The notes under the pieces were generated by a model. It was given only the letters and a program-made list of their open reading frames with translations. It was not told the DNA's origin and did no database searches. A stretch of DNA of 64,000 bases from Cyclobacteriaceae bacterium (GTDB taxonomy: Bacteria > Bacteroidota > Bacteroidia > Cytophagales > Cyclobacteriaceae): assembly GCA_028284125.1 (NCBI GenBank), contig JANQSI010000005.1, positions 1-64,000 on the forward strand, read 5' to 3'. Made by a program: the position numbers and the translations under genes. This document shows positions 62,782 to 64,000 of the stretch, piece after piece (within the stretch, counting starts at the first letter, position 1; each line of letters starts with the position of its first letter).

Positions 62782-63900
62782 TTAGTTCTTGAACCTCACT
62801 CTAATCCGAACGGTGTCCACTTCATTTGTTCCATTTTTTCTTGCTGGATTCCATTTTGGACCTTCTCGTACCAATCGAATGGCCTCTTCATCACATCCAT
62901 AGCCAAGGCTTCTCTTTGTCTCAATGTTTATTATTTCTCCAGTGGAGGAAATGATCAATTCCAGAATGACCGTTCCTCTGATTTCATTGTCTGTTGCAGC
63001 TTGTGGGTACACCAGATTTTCTGTTAGATATTTTTGAAATTCTTCCTCACCACCTGATGGTGTGGCGTCTACACTTAAGATTCTAGATGGTTGAATTTGG
63101 TCGCTGGATAGTGATCTCGCTCTAGCTGCTCTCGATACAGCTGGAGCTTGAGTTGGTTGATCAGTTTGAATTGCAGAATCTGTTTTTTTAGCTAGTTCAG
63201 CAGTTTCGGCTTTCTCAGATAAAGTAAAGAACTGTTCAGAAGTCTGGACTTCAGGTTCTGTATCTTCAGCATCAGCCTGAATGGTAACTGGAGGATTTTC
63301 AATTTCGGTCAAGCCGGCGCCTTTTGCATTCGCATCTTCGTCGGCAATTGCTACCGTAACTTCGGCCAAACCTTCACTTGCTTCACCGGCTGTCGGTTCA
63401 GAAACTTCAGCAACAGTACTTGAAGGTTGATCTACTTCTTCTTCTGGTTCTTGATCTACTTGCGCAATCGTTTCATTTTGGCTTTCGGATGGTATTTCCT
63501 CAATCAAACTATCCTCTTGCGCAAACTTTGTCGGTTCCTCAGTTACTTCAGCGAGATCCAATTTTTCTTCCACTACCTCCGTTTCCATTGCTACTGGCTC
63601 TTCACTTTCGAAAGAGTTAAATACAAACCACACGGCCAATGAGCTAATCAACAGCAACGAGACGGCAGCCGCGATTCTCATCAATGGGAATGTAGTTTCT
63701 TTCTTTTGACTCGTTTTTATTTTCAGTTTATCAAGATTTGAGAAAACTTCATCGGGATTCTGACCTTCAAATCCTTCAAGTGCTTCTTGGGCAAAAGGAT
63801 CTTTCAATACCTCACGCTCGAAGGCATGAGCTTCTTCGTTGCTCATTTCTCCTTTGAGATATTTCTCGAAATGGTCCTTATCGTATTTACCCGTTGACAT
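62782..63900 (-). CDS. TonB-family energy transducer with anti-sigma-like N-terminus
   Basis: The 372-residue protein begins with a cytoplasmic segment (KDHFEKYLKGEMSNEEAHAFEREVLKDP) resembling the N-terminus of sigma-linked anti-sigma proteins. A membrane helix (MRIAAAVSLLLISSLAVWFVF, about residues 75-95), a long acidic Glu/Pro-rich spacer and a C-terminal TonB domain follow (FQKYLTENLVYPQAATDNEIRGTVILELII, YGCDEEAIRLVREGPKWNPA). It overlaps the sigma factor gene by 14 nt. It could sense envelope status or energise outer-membrane receptors. Confidence 0.88.
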   Translation of the reverse strand: MSTGKYDKDHFEKYLKGEMSNEEAHAFEREVLKDPFAQEALEGFEGQNPDEVFSNLDKLKIKTSQKKETTFPLMRIAAAVSLLLISSLAVWFVFNSFESEEPVAMETEVVEEKLDLAEVTEEPTKFAQEDSLIEEIPSESQNETIAQVDQEPEEEVDQPSSTVAEVSEPTAGEASEGLAEVTVAIADEDANAKGAGLTEIENPPVTIQADAEDTEPEVQTSEQFFTLSEKAETAELAKKTDSAIQTDQPTQAPAVSRAARARSLSSDQIQPSRILSVDATPSGGEEEFQKYLTENLVYPQAATDNEIRGTVILELIISSTGEIINIETKRSLGYGCDEEAIRLVREGPKWNPARKNGTNEVDTVRIRVRFKN

Positions 63901-64000
63901 TCTTACTTTCTAAACAGATCTTCAAATTTCGTTTTCCGTTCTGAATATGACTTTTTACTTTCTTTAATTCAAGCCCGGTCAGTTTATTCACTTCATTATA
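63887..64000 (-). CDS. Sigma-70 family (ECF-like) sigma factor, C-terminal end only
   Basis: Only the last 37 codons are in the window, read from 64000 to the TAA at 63887-63889. They encode EVNKLTGLELKKVKSHIQNGKRNLKICLE, the recognition helix region of sigma region 4 (KVKSHIQNGKRNL is the typical ending). The last 14 nt overlap the start of the TonB-family gene, so the two proteins are co-translated. The rest lies right of the window. Confidence 0.8.
   Translation of the reverse strand, partial: YNEVNKLTGLELKKVKSHIQNGKRNLKICLESKNVNG

Overview
The window comes from a Bacteroidota chromosome, most likely a marine Cytophagales-type organism. The DNA is AT-rich. Promoters fit the Bacteroidota pattern (TTG or TTTG near -33, about 19-20 nt spacer, TAnnTTTG near -7) and ribosome binding sites are inconspicuous. 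The gene families also fit: OmpA/PD40 lipoprotein, DUF5916 outer-membrane protein, LytS/LytTR pair, sigma factor beside a TonB-fused membrane protein, and a Ccm system whose CcmE carries CxxxY. There are no rRNAs, CRISPR arrays, prophages or intact insertion sequences.

Layout. 1-9.5 kb: the end of a tRNA-Phe gene, an HdrE/HdrC-like plus HdrB-like iron-sulfur pair, an OmpA-type lipoprotein, purM, small housekeeping genes, and a UbiA-family prenyltransferase with a DUF2520 protein. 9.5-14.6 kb (minus strand): a ccmBCD-EF cytochrome c maturation operon. It is interrupted between ccmD and ccmE by a frameshifted GxxExxY gene flanked by imperfect inverted repeats. 14.7-49.0 kb (plus strand): one large surface-polysaccharide locus. 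It holds sugar-nucleotide genes (dTDP-4-keto-6-deoxyhexose, UDP-HexNAcA, UDP-xylose, UDP-GalA, UDP-L-FucNAc), a sulfate-activation block (cysC-cysD-cysN-cysQ), a Wza-like exporter and Wzz-like chain-length protein, a Wzx flippase, a Wzy-like polymerase, glycosyltransferases and methyltransferases. It also has unusual modification genes (2OG-Fe(II) oxygenase, CapA metallophosphatase, glutaminase-less asparagine-synthase homologue, beta-propeller protein) and two different initiating sugar-phosphate transferases. 49-50 kb: pheS. 50.2-56.1 kb (minus strand): a six-gene run joining a SpoIIE phosphatase/STAS/HATPase partner-switching module to two periplasmic SurA-type folding factors and a MoxR ATPase. 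56.2-64 kb: msrC, ribD, prmC, a DUF5916 protein, a LytS/LytTR two-component pair, and a TonB-domain protein overlapping the end of a sigma factor gene that runs off the window.

How the genes work together. The polysaccharide locus encodes most steps of a Wzx/Wzy-dependent pathway: precursor synthesis, priming on undecaprenyl phosphate, glycosyl transfer, flipping, polymerisation and export. The sulfate-activation genes inside it, with the PAP-recycling phosphatase cysQ and no PAPS reductase, suggest PAPS for sulfation of the product; no sulfotransferase is visible here. Signs of turnover inside the locus include a glycosyltransferase remnant at 42.4 kb and a flippase without a normal start codon.

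No single element is certainly a new system. The most unusual items are the GxxExxY island with its inverted repeats, the CapA/AsnB-like pair, the heptanucleotide repeat at the start of cysN, the overlapping alternative hairpins after wcaJ, and the partner-switch/folding-factor operon.
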